Assembly (NCBI RefSeq): GCF_900105535.1
Contig: NZ_LT629779.1
Coordinates: forward strand, 3,348,001-3,412,000
Direction: 5' to 3'
DNA: 64,000 nucleotides
From: Pseudarthrobacter equi
Lineage (GTDB): Bacteria; Actinomycetota; Actinomycetes; Actinomycetales; Micrococcaceae
The notes under the pieces are model-generated. The model was not told the origin of the DNA. It saw only the letters and a program-made list of their open reading frames with translations, and did no database searches. Position numbers and translations under genes: made by a program. Shown in pieces: positions 36,578-45,675 of the stretch (position 1 is the first letter of the stretch; every line of letters starts with the position of its first letter).

Positions 36578-38260
36578 ATGGCTGATTCCCTTTTCCAGCG
36601 AGGACCTGCGCGCTTCTTCCGGGGATTGGGGACCCGTTCACAGGTGGTGTTGTGCCAGTTGCCGCTGACACTGTTGGTGGCCGCACTCGCAGTTGCCACA
36701 CCGTTCGCATGGCCGGTGCTGCTGCACAGCACGCTCTACATGGCCGGCATTGCCCTGCACGCGCTACTTTTCCTTGCCTGCTTTCTGGTTCCCTGGGAAC
36801 GCCTCGAGCACCGCCCGTACCTGCTGATTCCTGTCCTGGACTTTGCCGCCGTCGGTTTGCTGCGCAACGGTGCCGCACCACTGCTGCCGGGCCTGGCGGT
36901 CCTGGTGGTGTTCCCGGTGATCTGGCTCTCCGCCTCCGGCATGCTGGCCCGCAGCGGGCTGATACTCAGCTTTGCCGGACCGCTGTTCATCATGCTTCCG
37001 TCTGCCCTGGAAAGGCTGCCGCACTGGACGGCGGCGGACATCACCACGGTAATCCTGTTCCCCCTGATGATGCTGGCCGTGTCCCTGGCCATCCGGTTCG
37101 CCAGTTCCGGGCTGCGGGTCCAGCAACGCGAGCTGGCCAGGAAGGACGCTGAGCTGCGGTCGCTGCTGCGCCAGAGCCGGGAACGGGAGGAGCTGCTCCA
37201 GACGGTACTGGACGCTACGGACGTGGGGATCGCCGCCGTCGACCGTTCAGGGAAGTTCCTGGTCTCCAACAACCGGCAGCGGACCTTCCGCCGGGTAACG
37301 GGCGCGGACGACGCCGTTGCCGGGCAGGGCAAACAGCTGGTCTTTGGCCAGGACAAGACCACGCTGCTGCCGGCAGACAGGCGCCCCATCAGCAGGGCCA
37401 TCGCCGGCGAATCCTTTTCCGACTACCTCGTGTGGGCCGGGGAGGGCCAAGAGCAGCGGGCGGTGTCCACCGCTGCCCGGCCGCTGGTGGCCGAGGACGG
37501 CCGGCTCACCGGTGCCGTGGTGGTGTACAACGACGTGACGGGCTGGGTGGAGGCCCTGGCCGCGAACCAGGAGCTGGTGTCCAACGTGTCGCACGAGTTC
37601 AAGTCACCGCTGAACTCCATCATCGGCAACGTCGACCTGGTCCTGGACGAGGTCGCTGCCCTTCCGCCCCACCTGGTCCGGCGGCTGGAAGTGGTGCAAC
37701 GGAACTCCGAGCGGCTGCTCGCCCTCGTGTCGGACCTTTCCGCCACGGCGTCCACCGCACTGAACGTCCACCCGAAACGGACGGACCTGGCCAGCGTGGT
37801 GGAAACCAGCATCGGCTCCGCCCAGGCCCTGGCGGATCAGTCCGGCATCGAACTCGCTGCTGACGTACCGGCACCGCTGTGGGCCTACGCCGACCCCCTG
37901 CGCATCGGCCAGGCGCTGGACAACCTCGTGTCCAACGCCATCAAATACTCGCCCGACGGCGGCAGGATCAGTATCCGCGCACAGGCCGGCAGCCGCTGGG
38001 TGCAGCTCAGCGTCAGCGACACCGGGATGGGCCTTGGCGCAGTGGACTCGGCGCGGGTCTTCCAGCGCTTCTTCCGCACCGAAGCCGCGCGCAGCGCATC
38101 CATCGCGGGCGCCGGGCTGGGATTGTCCATCACGAAGATGATCGTCGAAGGGCACGGCGGAACCATCTCCTGCGAGAGCGCCAAGGGCGAGGGAAGTACG
38201 TTCACGCTCACCCTGCCGGCGGATGGACCAGCGGCAGCGTTCCAGGAACCGGCGGTTTAG
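36578..38260 (+). CDS. Membrane-bound PAS-domain sensor histidine kinase
   Basis: The 560-residue kinase has about six N-terminal membrane helices (residues 25-190) with almost no outer loops, a coiled-coil-like linker, a PAS domain (about 205-325, VLDATDVGIAAVDRSGKFLVSNNR), a HisKA domain with His339 in NVSHEFKSPLNSI, and a HATPase_c domain with the N box DNLVSNAIKYSPDGG, SDTGMGLG and GAGLGLSITKM. All catalytic boxes are intact. A buried membrane sensor suggests a signal within the membrane or its lipids. The divergent response regulator is the likely partner. Its end overlaps the convergent truA by four bases. Confidence 0.92.
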   Translation: MADSLFQRGPARFFRGLGTRSQVVLCQLPLTLLVAALAVATPFAWPVLLHSTLYMAGIALHALLFLACFLVPWERLEHRPYLLIPVLDFAAVGLLRNGAAPLLPGLAVLVVFPVIWLSASGMLARSGLILSFAGPLFIMLPSALERLPHWTAADITTVILFPLMMLAVSLAIRFASSGLRVQQRELARKDAELRSLLRQSREREELLQTVLDATDVGIAAVDRSGKFLVSNNRQRTFRRVTGADDAVAGQGKQLVFGQDKTTLLPADRRPISRAIAGESFSDYLVWAGEGQEQRAVSTAARPLVAEDGRLTGAVVVYNDVTGWVEALAANQELVSNVSHEFKSPLNSIIGNVDLVLDEVAALPPHLVRRLEVVQRNSERLLALVSDLSATASTALNVHPKRTDLASVVETSIGSAQALADQSGIELAADVPAPLWAYADPLRIGQALDNLVSNAIKYSPDGGRISIRAQAGSRWVQLSVSDTGMGLGAVDSARVFQRFFRTEAARSASIAGAGLGLSITKMIVEGHGGTISCESAKGEGSTFTLTLPADGPAAAFQEPAV

Positions 38261-39150
38261 TGTTCCCGCCGTGCCCGGGTGAGTTCGGCACGGGCCAGCA
38301 GTTCACTGGCTGACGGGTAGGCCACTTCCTCGAACACCAGCGGGTGCGGGGCGGCCAGGACGGACTTGGCGTCGCGCTTCTGTGCCAGCAGGCGCTCGTA
38401 CAGCCACCCGGGTTCCACGGCGCCCTCCCCCACGTACAGGGCCGAGCCGATCAGGGCCCGGACCATGTTGTGGCAGAAGGCGTCCGCCTGCACTGTGGCC
38501 ACGATGGCACCGTCTTCAGCGCGGGCAAATTCGAAACGCTGCAGTTCCCTGATGGTGGTGGCACCCTCACGGGGCTTGCAGAAGGACAGGAAGTTCTGCA
38601 GTCCCAGCAGCCGCGAGGCCCCCTGGTTCAGCAACTCCACGTCCAGCGGACTCTTGTGCCACAGCGTGAAGGCGCGCTCCAGCGGATCCCACAGCGCCGG
38701 GCCATCAGCGATCCGGTAGCTGTAGCGGCGCCAAAGAGCGGAGAAGCGCGCATCGAAACCCGGCAGTGCGGGTGTGATGCCGCGGACCTGCACGGCGCCG
38801 GTCAGGTCTCCCAGCACGCGGTTCAGTGCTCCGCGAAGCCTGCGGGTCATCGCAACCGCGGGATCGAGTTCCTGCCCGCGGGCCATCCCGTGCCACTCGC
38901 TGTCCGCGAGGTCCAGGTGCACCACCTGGCCACGGGCGTGAACACCGGCATCGGTCCGGCCGGCGACGGTCACCCGAATGGGACGCCGGACCAGCAGTTC
39001 AAGGGCCTCTTCGAGCGCGCCCTGGACCGTGCGGCGTCCCGGCTGGAGGGCCCACCCGCTGAAGGGGCCGCCGTCGTACGACAGGTCTACCCGGATACGC
39101 AAAAACCCGCCGCCCCCTGAAACGGGGGCCGCGGGTTTTTGGTGGTTCAC
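38257..39150 (-). CDS. truA: tRNA pseudouridine synthase A
   Basis: TruA makes pseudouridine at positions 38-40 of tRNA anticodon stems. The catalytic aspartate lies in GRTDAGVHARGQV (Asp67 with the ATG start). The called start gives 297 residues, but the first 16 residues (from MNHQKPAAPV) are encoded by the rplQ-side terminator hairpin. A TTG at 39102, opening LRIRVDLSYDGG, gives the standard family N-terminus and is a real alternative. In relatives rplM follows truA; here the Tad and signalling genes follow. Confidence 0.9.
   Translation of the reverse strand: MNHQKPAAPVSGGGGFLRIRVDLSYDGGPFSGWALQPGRRTVQGALEEALELLVRRPIRVTVAGRTDAGVHARGQVVHLDLADSEWHGMARGQELDPAVAMTRRLRGALNRVLGDLTGAVQVRGITPALPGFDARFSALWRRYSYRIADGPALWDPLERAFTLWHKSPLDVELLNQGASRLLGLQNFLSFCKPREGATTIRELQRFEFARAEDGAIVATVQADAFCHNMVRALIGSALYVGEGAVEPGWLYERLLAQKRDAKSVLAAPHPLVFEEVAYPSASELLARAELTRARREH
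39101..39140 (-). terminator. Terminator after rplQ, overlapping the start of truA
   Basis: A 17-bp stem with one mismatch (39101-39117 with 39124-39140) and a six-base loop, with five T on the minus strand side, lies 43 bases after the rplQ stop. It falls inside the annotated first codons of truA. Confidence 0.8.
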
Positions 39151-39182
39151 AGACCTAAGTCTATGCGAAGAGAATCAGCGAA

Positions 39183-39767
39183 TTACTTCGCGTCCTTCTC
39201 CTCGGCTGCAGGAGCCTCGGCAGCTTCCTCAGCGGCCGGAGCCTCTTCGGCTGCAGCTTCGTCGGCTTCAGCAGAAGGAGCAGCAGCTTCTTCGGTTGCA
39301 GCAGCTTCCTCAGCGGCCGGAGCCTCTTCAGCGGGAGCTTCCTCGGCGGCCGGAGCAGCCTTGGCAGCAGCCTGGGTAGCCTCGGCTACTACGGCCTGCT
39401 TGGCGGAAACCGGCTCGAGAACCAGTTCGATGACAGCCATGGGAGCGTTGTCGCCCTTGCGGTTGCCGATCTTGGTGATGCGGGTGTAGCCGCCGTCGCG
39501 GTTCTCCACTGCCTGGGCGATGTCGGTGAACAGCTCGTGGACAATGCCCTTGTTGCTGATCAGGCCGAGAACCCGGCGGCGGGAAGCGAGGTCGCCGCGC
39601 TTGGCGAAGGTGACCAGGCGCTCTGCGTACGGCTTCAGGCGCTTGGCCTTGGTTACCGTGGTGGTGATCCGCTTGTGCTCGAACAGTGCTGCTGCCAGGT
39701 TCGCGAGCATGAGGCGCTCGTGAGCCGGGCCGCCGCCGAGGCGCGGACCCTTAGTGGGGGTAGGCAT
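39183..39767 (-). CDS. rplQ: 50S ribosomal protein L17 with long acidic tail
   Basis: L17 lies near the exit of the large-subunit tunnel. The conserved core fills about residues 1-125 ([42 protein letters not shown] in separate parts). The last 65 or so residues are a low-complexity run of Ala, Glu and Pro built from PAAEE-like repeats. Such tails occur in other actinobacterial L17 proteins. It follows rpoA and ends the alpha operon at a terminator. Confidence 0.96.
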   Translation of the reverse strand: MPTPTKGPRLGGGPAHERLMLANLAAALFEHKRITTTVTKAKRLKPYAERLVTFAKRGDLASRRRVLGLISNKGIVHELFTDIAQAVENRDGGYTRITKIGNRKGDNAPMAVIELVLEPVSAKQAVVAEATQAAAKAAPAAEEAPAEEAPAAEEAAATEEAAAPSAEADEAAAEEAPAAEEAAEAPAAEEKDAK

Positions 39768-39836
39768 AATTGTTTCTCCTCATGTGGAAGCCGTTGGGCG
39801 GCACACCGTGGTGCTGCCCGCCGGCCAAGGTCTGGT

Positions 39837-40847
39837 TTAGAGTTCGTCGTCGCCGAAGGCGGCGTCGTCCTCTTCGATTGCTGCGGCGCGTGCTGCGAGG
39901 TCAAAACCGGGAGGCGAGTCCTTGAGGGACAGGCCCAGTTCAACCAGCTTTGCCTTGACCTCGTCAATGGACTTCGCACCGAAGTTACGGATGTCCATCA
40001 GGTCAGCCTCGGAGCGGGCAACGAGTTCACCCACGGTGTGGATGCCCTCACGCTTGAGGCAGTTGTAGGAACGGACCGTGAGGTCCAGATCCTCGATCGG
40101 CAGTGCCATGTCGGCTGCCAGGGCAGCGTCGGTGGGCGACGGGCCGATCTCGATACCTTCAGCTGCGGTGTTCAGCTCACGGGCCAGACCGAACAGTTCC
40201 ACCAGGGTGGTACCTGCGGAAGCAACAGCATCGCGCGGGGCGATGGCCTGCTTGGTCTCGACGTCGACAATCAGCTTGTCGAAGTCGGTGCGCTGCTCAA
40301 CACGGGTTGCTTCCACGCGGAAAGTAACCTTCAGAACCGGCGAGTAGATGGAGTCGACCGGGATACGGCCGATTTCTGCGTCGCCGGACTTGTTCTGAGC
40401 TGCCGAAACGTAGCCGCGGCCGCGCTCGATGGTCAGTTCGAGTTCGAACTTGCCCTTCGAGTTCAGCGTGGCAATGTGCAGATCCGGGTTGTGGAATTCG
40501 ACGCCGGCCGGCGGAGCGATGTCCGCGGCGGTGACGACTCCGGGGCCCTGCTTGCGCAGGTAAGCCACAACAGGCTCGTCGTGCTCGGAGGAAACCGACA
40601 GGCTCTTGATGTTCAGGATGATCTCAGTGACATCCTCCTTGACACCGGGAACCGTGGTGAACTCGTGCAGCACGCCATCAATCCGGATGCTGGTTACAGC
40701 GGCACCGGGGATGGAAGAAAGCAGGGTACGGCGGAGGGAGTTACCGAGGGTGTAGCCGAAGCCCGGTTCCAGCGGTTCGATGATGAACCGCGAGCGGTTT
40801 TCGGAGACTACCTCTTCGGAGAGGGTGGGGCGCTGTGCAATGAGCAC
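39837..40847 (-). CDS. rpoA: DNA-directed RNA polymerase subunit alpha
   Basis: RpoA nucleates RNA polymerase assembly and contacts activators and UP elements. The 336-residue protein has the N-terminal dimer domain ([20 protein letters not shown]) and the C-terminal domain ([19 protein letters not shown]). It starts with GTG, with AAGGAAA seven bases upstream. In many bacteria rpsD precedes rpoA; here rpsK does, with a 127-bp gap containing a hairpin. Confidence 0.98.
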
Positions 40848-40926
40848 TTAGGTTTCCTTTCGGCGAGCATCCGCTATATGACGCAACACAGGTGGTGGAA
40901 ATTCGGTCTGAGACTTAACGCGCTGG

Positions 40927-40958
40927 GCTTGCCCGGCCCATTGCTGGTCCGGGCAAGC
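40927..40958 (-). other. Hairpin in the rpsK-rpoA gap
   Basis: A perfect 10-bp stem (40927-40936 with 40949-40958) with a 12-base loop lies between rpsK and rpoA. It has no U-run. It could be an RNA processing or attenuation element, at the place where rpsD is found in other genomes. Confidence 0.45.
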
Positions 40959-40974
40959 TCTGCGGCAGGAAGAC

Positions 40975-41376
40975 TTAGACGCGGCGGCGCTTCGGCGGGC
41001 GGCAGCCGTTGTGGGCTGCGGGGGTGACGTCCTGGATGGAGCCAACCTCGAGGCCAGCGGCCTGCAGCGAACGGATGGCGGTTTCGCGTCCGGAACCCGG
41101 ACCCTTCACGAAAACGTCAACCTTGCGCATGCCGTGCTCCTGCGCACGCTTAGCAGCGGCTTCGGCAGCCATCTGGGCAGCGAACGGGGTGGACTTACGC
41201 GAGCCCTTGAAGCCAACCTCACCTGAGGAAGCCCAAGAAATAACAGCACCGTTCGGATCCGTGATGGAAACGATGGTGTTGTTGAACGTGCTCTTGATGT
41301 GCGCCTGGCCCAGCGCGATATTCTTTTTGTCCTTCTTACGCGGCTTGCGAACCGCGCCACGAGTCTTTGGGGGCAT
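40975..41376 (-). CDS. rpsK: 30S ribosomal protein S11
   Basis: S11 forms part of the mRNA exit region on the platform. The 133-residue protein has [40 protein letters not shown] and the C-terminal [18 protein letters not shown]. It follows rpsM by 55 bases. Length and motifs are standard. Confidence 0.98.
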   Translation of the reverse strand: MPPKTRGAVRKPRKKDKKNIALGQAHIKSTFNNTIVSITDPNGAVISWASSGEVGFKGSRKSTPFAAQMAAEAAAKRAQEHGMRKVDVFVKGPGSGRETAIRSLQAAGLEVGSIQDVTPAAHNGCRPPKRRRV

Positions 41377-41431
41377 TTTTTTCTCCTACAGAAAGTTATC
41401 GGGGGAAAGTCCGTTAGTCCCGGCGGGGATT

Positions 41432-41806
41432 TTAACGGGCCTTCTTCTTGCCTGCGACGGTGCGCTTCGGGCCCTTGCGGGTACGGGCGTTGGTCTTCGT
41501 ACGCTGACCGCGTACGGGCAGGCCCTTACGGTGGCGAATACCTTCGTAGCTGCCGATTTCAACCTTGCGGCGGATATCAGCTGCTACTTCGCGGCGAAGG
41601 TCACCCTCAACCTTGTAGTTGCCCTCGATGTAATCACGCAGTTCAACCAGCTGGGCGTCGGTGAGGTCCTTAACGCGGACGTCAGCGCTGATGCCAGTGG
41701 CAGCCAGGGTTTCGTGTGCACGGGTCTTGCCCACGCCGTAGATGTAAGTAAGCGCAATTTCCAACCGCTTTTCGCGGGGAATGTCTACGCCAGCGAGACG
41801 AGCCAT
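41432..41806 (-). CDS. rpsM: 30S ribosomal protein S13
   Basis: S13 in the small-subunit head contacts P-site tRNA and bridges to L5. The 124-residue call starts at [20 protein letters not shown], with AGGAG upstream. A longer frame to 41857 only reads the leader. Motifs include [31 protein letters not shown] and the basic tail. A 176-bp leader with nested stems lies between it and rpmJ. Confidence 0.97.
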   Translation of the reverse strand: MARLAGVDIPREKRLEIALTYIYGVGKTRAHETLAATGISADVRVKDLTDAQLVELRDYIEGNYKVEGDLRREVAADIRRKVEIGSYEGIRHRKGLPVRGQRTKTNARTRKGPKRTVAGKKKAR

Positions 41807-41830
41807 AGTGGCAGTGCTCCTTGAATAAAC

Positions 41831-41880
41831 CGGAGGTCGTAGGCAGTACACCCGCACGTTCCGTGCGGCCCCAGCCTCCG
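41831..41880 (-). promoter_or_regulatory. Structured leader ahead of rpsM
   Basis: Two nested stems are visible: an outer CGGAGG (41831-41836) with CCTCCG (41875-41880), and an inner CCGCACG (41852-41858) with CGTGCGG (41862-41868). They end 25 bases before the rpsM start. Ribosomal operons often use such leaders for protein-mediated feedback. The ligand here is unknown. Confidence 0.4.
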
Positions 41881-41982
41881 ACCGGGGGTTAGCTGTCCGG
41901 GCTCATGCGTCCCAATTCAGCTTGTGCTGCCTTTATTTACTTGCGTGGGTAAGCAACCCAGGGTTTCCTTCAGGGAAGGAAA

Positions 41983-42096
41983 TTAGCCCTGGCGCTGCTT
42001 GTGGCGCGGGTTCTCGCAGATCACCATGACCCGGCCGTTACGGCGGATCACTTTGCACTTTTCGCAGATCTGCTTGACGCTCGGCTTGACCTTCAT
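41983..42096 (-). CDS. rpmJ: 50S ribosomal protein L36
   Basis: The 37-residue zinc-ribbon protein starts [20 protein letters not shown] and keeps Cys11, Cys14, Cys27 and His32, so it is the zinc-binding form. It lies between infA and rpsM, the usual place. The 69-bp spacing to infA and a longer gap to rpsM suggest it leads or is processed from the alpha operon message. Confidence 0.96.
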   Translation of the reverse strand: MKVKPSVKQICEKCKVIRRNGRVMVICENPRHKQRQG

Positions 42097-42165
42097 GGCA
42101 TTCCTTTGCGTGTGGCAGTGGTCAACTGGAGCAGCATTCAGTTCGCACTGAAGCCGCCCAGCAAT

Positions 42166-42387
42166 TTACTTGTAGCGGTAGACGATACGACCACGGGTGA
42201 GGTCGTACGGGCTCAGCTCCACCACTACGCGGTCCTCCGGGAGGATCCTGATGTAGTGCTGACGCATCTTTCCAGAGATGTGTGCCAGAACGATGTGCTT
42301 GTTGGTGAGCTCAACGCGAAACATCGCGTTAGGCAGCGCCTCGGTCACAACGCCTTCGATCTCAATGACCCCGTCCTTCTTGGCCAT
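42166..42387 (-). CDS. infA: Translation initiation factor IF-1
   Basis: IF-1 blocks the A site during initiation. The 73-residue OB-fold protein reads [20 protein letters not shown] to YRYK and matches family length. A longer frame to 42741 runs into unrelated sequence and was not used. It begins the infA-rpmJ-rpsM-rpsK-rpoA-rplQ run. In relatives map often lies just upstream; here about 5.5 kb of accessory genes lie between. Confidence 0.98.
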   Translation of the reverse strand: MAKKDGVIEIEGVVTEALPNAMFRVELTNKHIVLAHISGKMRQHYIRILPEDRVVVELSPYDLTRGRIVYRYK

Positions 42388-42514
42388 ACCCTCCGCTAAC
42401 TGTTGTTGCCGCAGCCCTGCCGGATTGCACCGGGCATGGCCACGAACGTTTTTGTTGGATCGATTGTCATCAGCGGGCCCAAAAGGGCGTGGCAGTCCAG
42501 ACAACCAACAAGCA

Positions 42515-42543
42515 ACACTACGCCATTTGGCAGCGAAAGTTAA
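42515..42543 (-). promoter_or_regulatory. Candidate promoter for infA operon
   Basis: On the minus strand TTAACT (42543-42538) and TAGTGT (42520-42515) are separated by 17 bp, 128 bases before the infA ATG. The -35 match is weak. It is the best pair seen in the gap. Confidence 0.3.
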
Positions 42544-42554
42544 ATCCAGCCATG

Positions 42555-43511
42555 CTAGCGCATCTGCCCGCCATACGCACCATAATCGCCCGCCGGGGTG
42601 CTGACCGGTTCCGCGCTTGCCACACCGTCCAGGATGGCCAGGCGTACGACGTCGGCTGCCGCAGCTTGCAGGGTGATAAGGCTCAGTTGGCGGGCGGCTT
42701 CGTCCGAGCGGTCCAGGGCCGCGGCTCCGGTTGCGAGGCAAAATACTGTGTCCCCGTCAGCCAGGGTGTGCGAAGGATTGAGGGCCCGCGCGATCCCGGC
42801 ATGGGACGCGGCAGCAGTCCGTTTGCACTCCGCCACATCGAGCAGGGCATTGGTGGCGACCACGATGAGGGTGGTGTTGAGCGGGGCGCCGTGGCTGGAT
42901 TCCGACCCCCCATCCGAAGCCCTCGGCGTGCTCGTCGTGCCAAACGGGAGCCCGAGGGCGTTGACTATGGCCAGCGCGCCGACCACCACGCCGTTCTCCA
43001 GAGTGACCGAAGCCGTGCCGACTCCGCCCTTGAACTGTCCCCTGCCGATGAGCGCCCCGGTGCCGGCCCCCACGTTGCCGCGTTCGACGCCGTGCCCTTC
43101 CGGTTGTCCCGCAGCAGCCGCCGCCGCCGCGTAGCCCAGGTCCGGCGTCGGACGCGCCGAAAAGTCGCCTCCCCTGCCCAGGTCGAAGATCGCGGCGGCC
43201 GGGACGATGGGCACCACTCCCCCGGGAACGGCGAAGCCGCGGCCATCCTCCTCGCACCAGCGCTGCGCTCCTGCAGCGGAAGCCAGGCCGTAGGCACTGC
43301 CTCCGGTCAACACCACCGCATCCACCTGCCGGACCAGGGTGGTGGGGTCCAGCGCATCTGTCTCGTGGGTTGCCGGGCCGCCACCCTGGACGTCCACCGA
43401 CCCCACGGTCCCGCGGGGCGGCAGGACCACCGTCACTCCCGTCAGCCACCCGTCGCCGGTCTTCTGGACATGGCCTACCCGGATACCGGGCACATCGGTA
43501 AGTGCTCCCAT
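42555..43511 (-). CDS. P1/S58-family peptidase (DmpA-like, self-processing)
   Basis: The 318-residue protein resembles N-terminal-nucleophile aminopeptidases of family S58, which cut themselves into two chains. Signs are [12 protein letters not shown] near the N-terminus, [21 protein letters not shown] and the probable cleavage and nucleophile region [12 protein letters not shown] (about residue 225). Relatives release D-amino acids or beta-amino acids from peptides; the true substrate is not predictable. It stands alone on the minus strand between infA and the sugar transporter. Confidence 0.85.
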   Translation of the reverse strand: MGALTDVPGIRVGHVQKTGDGWLTGVTVVLPPRGTVGSVDVQGGGPATHETDALDPTTLVRQVDAVVLTGGSAYGLASAAGAQRWCEEDGRGFAVPGGVVPIVPAAAIFDLGRGGDFSARPTPDLGYAAAAAAAGQPEGHGVERGNVGAGTGALIGRGQFKGGVGTASVTLENGVVVGALAIVNALGLPFGTTSTPRASDGGSESSHGAPLNTTLIVVATNALLDVAECKRTAAASHAGIARALNPSHTLADGDTVFCLATGAAALDRSDEAARQLSLITLQAAAADVVRLAILDGVASAEPVSTPAGDYGAYGGQMR

Positions 43512-43726
43512 GCCCCTATTCTCCCCTCAGGTCGCGCGCCCCTGACGCATCGGCAAACTTTATGCGAGACTGCAATCAACACAGCGTTAACGGGCGAGGA
43601 AGCCTTGGATAACAGTCCTTTCACAAGGGCAAAGGCGGGTTTCAGCGCCCTGACGGTCTGGTGTAGTAGTCCCTAGATCCAGCCAGGGCCCGCCACAAGC
43701 AGGCTCCCAACCCGGGAGAGACACGC

Positions 43727-44683
43727 ATGACCCGTCAACTCGCCCCGCACCCCTCCGCCAGACCCGGCAGGCAACCAGGCCCAGCAAAAGTCCCACGGCG
43801 GCGGTGGACCGCCCGGAGCCGCCGCGACTTCTTTGTCTTCCTCGGCATGGCGTTGCCCAACCTGGTGCTGATCGCCGTGTTCACGTACCGGCCGCTGTTC
43901 AGCAATATCTACTACTCCACCCTGGACTGGACGTTGGGCTCTCCCTCCGCCACCGTTGTGGGGCTCGGCAACTACGTCACGTTCTTCACCAGCAATGATG
44001 CGCCGAAGGTCCTGGGCACCACGGCCGTGTTCACCTTGGTCACGGTGGGCGGCTCCATGATCCTGGGACTGCTGGTGGCGCTGGCTTTGAACGCCAGGAT
44101 CCGGGGCACCACGTTCGCCCGGTCCGCAGTCTTTGCCCCCTACGTCCTATCCGGCGTTGGCGTGGGCCTGGTGTGGCTGTTCATCTTCGATCCCGGCTAC
44201 GGCGTCCTGGCCTGGCTGCTCCGGGGCATCGGGCAGCAGAGCCCGCAGTGGATCAACGATCCCCAGCTGTCGCTGGTCATGGTGATCCTCGTGTACGTCT
44301 GGAAGAACCTGGGGTACTGCGCGGTGGTGTACCTCGCCGGGCTGCAGTCCCTGCCAACGGAAGTTATGGAGGCGGCATCCCTCGATGGCGCCAACGGTTT
44401 CCGCCGCTTCGTCAGCATCTCGCTGCCGCTGCTCTCGCCCACCACGTTCTTCCTCCTCATCACCACGTTGCTCAGCTCGTTGCAGGCCTTCGACCTGATC
44501 AGGATCATGACGCCGCTGGGCGCCGGCACCAGCACTTTGATCTACGAGGCATACCTCCAGGCCTTCGGCGCCTACAACAGGGCCGGCTATTCGGCAGCCA
44601 TCTCGGTAGTCCTGTTTGCCATCCTCCTGGTGATCACGGTGCTCCAGCTGCGGTTCGTGGAACGAAAGGTTCACTACTCATGA
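43727..44683 (+). CDS. Carbohydrate ABC transporter permease, UgpA/MalF type
   Basis: This 318-residue CUT1 permease has six predicted helices and the ATPase-docking EAA loop EAASLDGANGFRRFVSISLP (about residue 222). With the next two genes it forms an importer for a sugar or glycerol-phosphate-like compound. GGGAGAG precedes the ATG. Its stop overlaps the next permease by four bases. No ATPase gene is nearby; CUT1 systems often share one encoded elsewhere (MsmK type). Confidence 0.92.
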   Translation: MTRQLAPHPSARPGRQPGPAKVPRRRWTARSRRDFFVFLGMALPNLVLIAVFTYRPLFSNIYYSTLDWTLGSPSATVVGLGNYVTFFTSNDAPKVLGTTAVFTLVTVGGSMILGLLVALALNARIRGTTFARSAVFAPYVLSGVGVGLVWLFIFDPGYGVLAWLLRGIGQQSPQWINDPQLSLVMVILVYVWKNLGYCAVVYLAGLQSLPTEVMEAASLDGANGFRRFVSISLPLLSPTTFFLLITTLLSSLQAFDLIRIMTPLGAGTSTLIYEAYLQAFGAYNRAGYSAAISVVLFAILLVITVLQLRFVERKVHYS

Positions 44684-45600
44684 CGTCCTTATCGCCGGTG
44701 AGCCCGGACCCCACCGCCCCTGCCGTCACCGCGCCGGACCCGGGCCTTCGCCGCGACCGGCCGCTTTCCCGCCGCAACCTGATCCAGACAATAGTGGGCG
44801 GCTACCTGCCACTGATCATCGCCACCTTGGTGGTGTTCCTCCCCCTGCTGTGGATGGTGCTCAGCTCCTTCAAACAGTCTGGCGAGATTGTCACCACCGA
44901 CCTGAAGATCCTCCCGGAGAGCCTGAACCTCGAGAACTACCGGACCGCCATGACCACGGTCCCGTTCGGGCAGTTCTTCCTGAACAGCACCATCGTCACC
45001 CTGGCCGGGGCCACCATCAAGGTGCTGCTGGCCATCCTGACGGCATACGCCCTGGTCTTTGTCCGCTTCCCGTTCCGGAACTTCATCTTCCTGCTGATCC
45101 TGGTGGCCCTCATGGTGCCGCCGCAGGTTTCCATCCTGCCCAACTTCATCCTCATCGCAGGGATCGGCGGCAAGAACACCCTGTGGGGGATCATCCTCCC
45201 CGGCCTGGGCACCGCGTTCGGGACCTTCCTGCTGCGCCAGCACTTCCGGACCCTGCCGGCCTCAATCCTGGAATCGGCCGAGATGGACGGTGCCGGGCAC
45301 TGGCGCCGGCTCTGGCAGATCGTGGTCCCTGTGTCAGTTCCCTCAATCGCCACGGTAGCCCTGGTGACCATCGTGACCGAATGGAACGACTACATCTGGC
45401 CACTCATCATCACGGACCGGCCGGAAACCATGACCCTGCCGGTGGGCCTGACCTTGCTGCAGAACAACGAAAGCAACGCCGCCGGGTGGGGCGTCCTGAT
45501 GGCCGGCGCGGTCCTCGTCATTGTCCCCATCCTGATCGTCTTCGCTGCGCTGCAGCGCTACATCGTGGCGGGCCTCACCCAGGGCAGCGTGACCGGCTAA
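44680..45600 (+). CDS. Carbohydrate ABC transporter permease, UgpE/MalG type
   Basis: The 306-residue second permease has a Pro-rich N-terminus, six predicted helices and the EAA-like loop ESAEMDGAGHWRRLWQIVVP. The ATG at the overlap with the first permease stop was chosen; a longer frame lies inside that gene. It pairs with the upstream permease. Confidence 0.92.
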   Translation: MTSLSPVSPDPTAPAVTAPDPGLRRDRPLSRRNLIQTIVGGYLPLIIATLVVFLPLLWMVLSSFKQSGEIVTTDLKILPESLNLENYRTAMTTVPFGQFFLNSTIVTLAGATIKVLLAILTAYALVFVRFPFRNFIFLLILVALMVPPQVSILPNFILIAGIGGKNTLWGIILPGLGTAFGTFLLRQHFRTLPASILESAEMDGAGHWRRLWQIVVPVSVPSIATVALVTIVTEWNDYIWPLIITDRPETMTLPVGLTLLQNNESNAAGWGVLMAGAVLVIVPILIVFAALQRYIVAGLTQGSVTG

Positions 45601-45675
45601 GCCGCCGGCCGCCGTCGTACTTCCCAACCTTGAGTACTCCAACCCTTCCGCAGGCAACAACCGAAAGGAACCGTT

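Noticed and set aside
40927..40958. Intrinsic terminator between rpsK and rpoA
   Set aside because: The stem is good but no U-run follows, so it is listed only as a hairpin.
41810..41857. 17-residue N-terminal extension of S13
   Set aside because: It reads the structured leader; the ATG at 41806 gives the universal S13 start.
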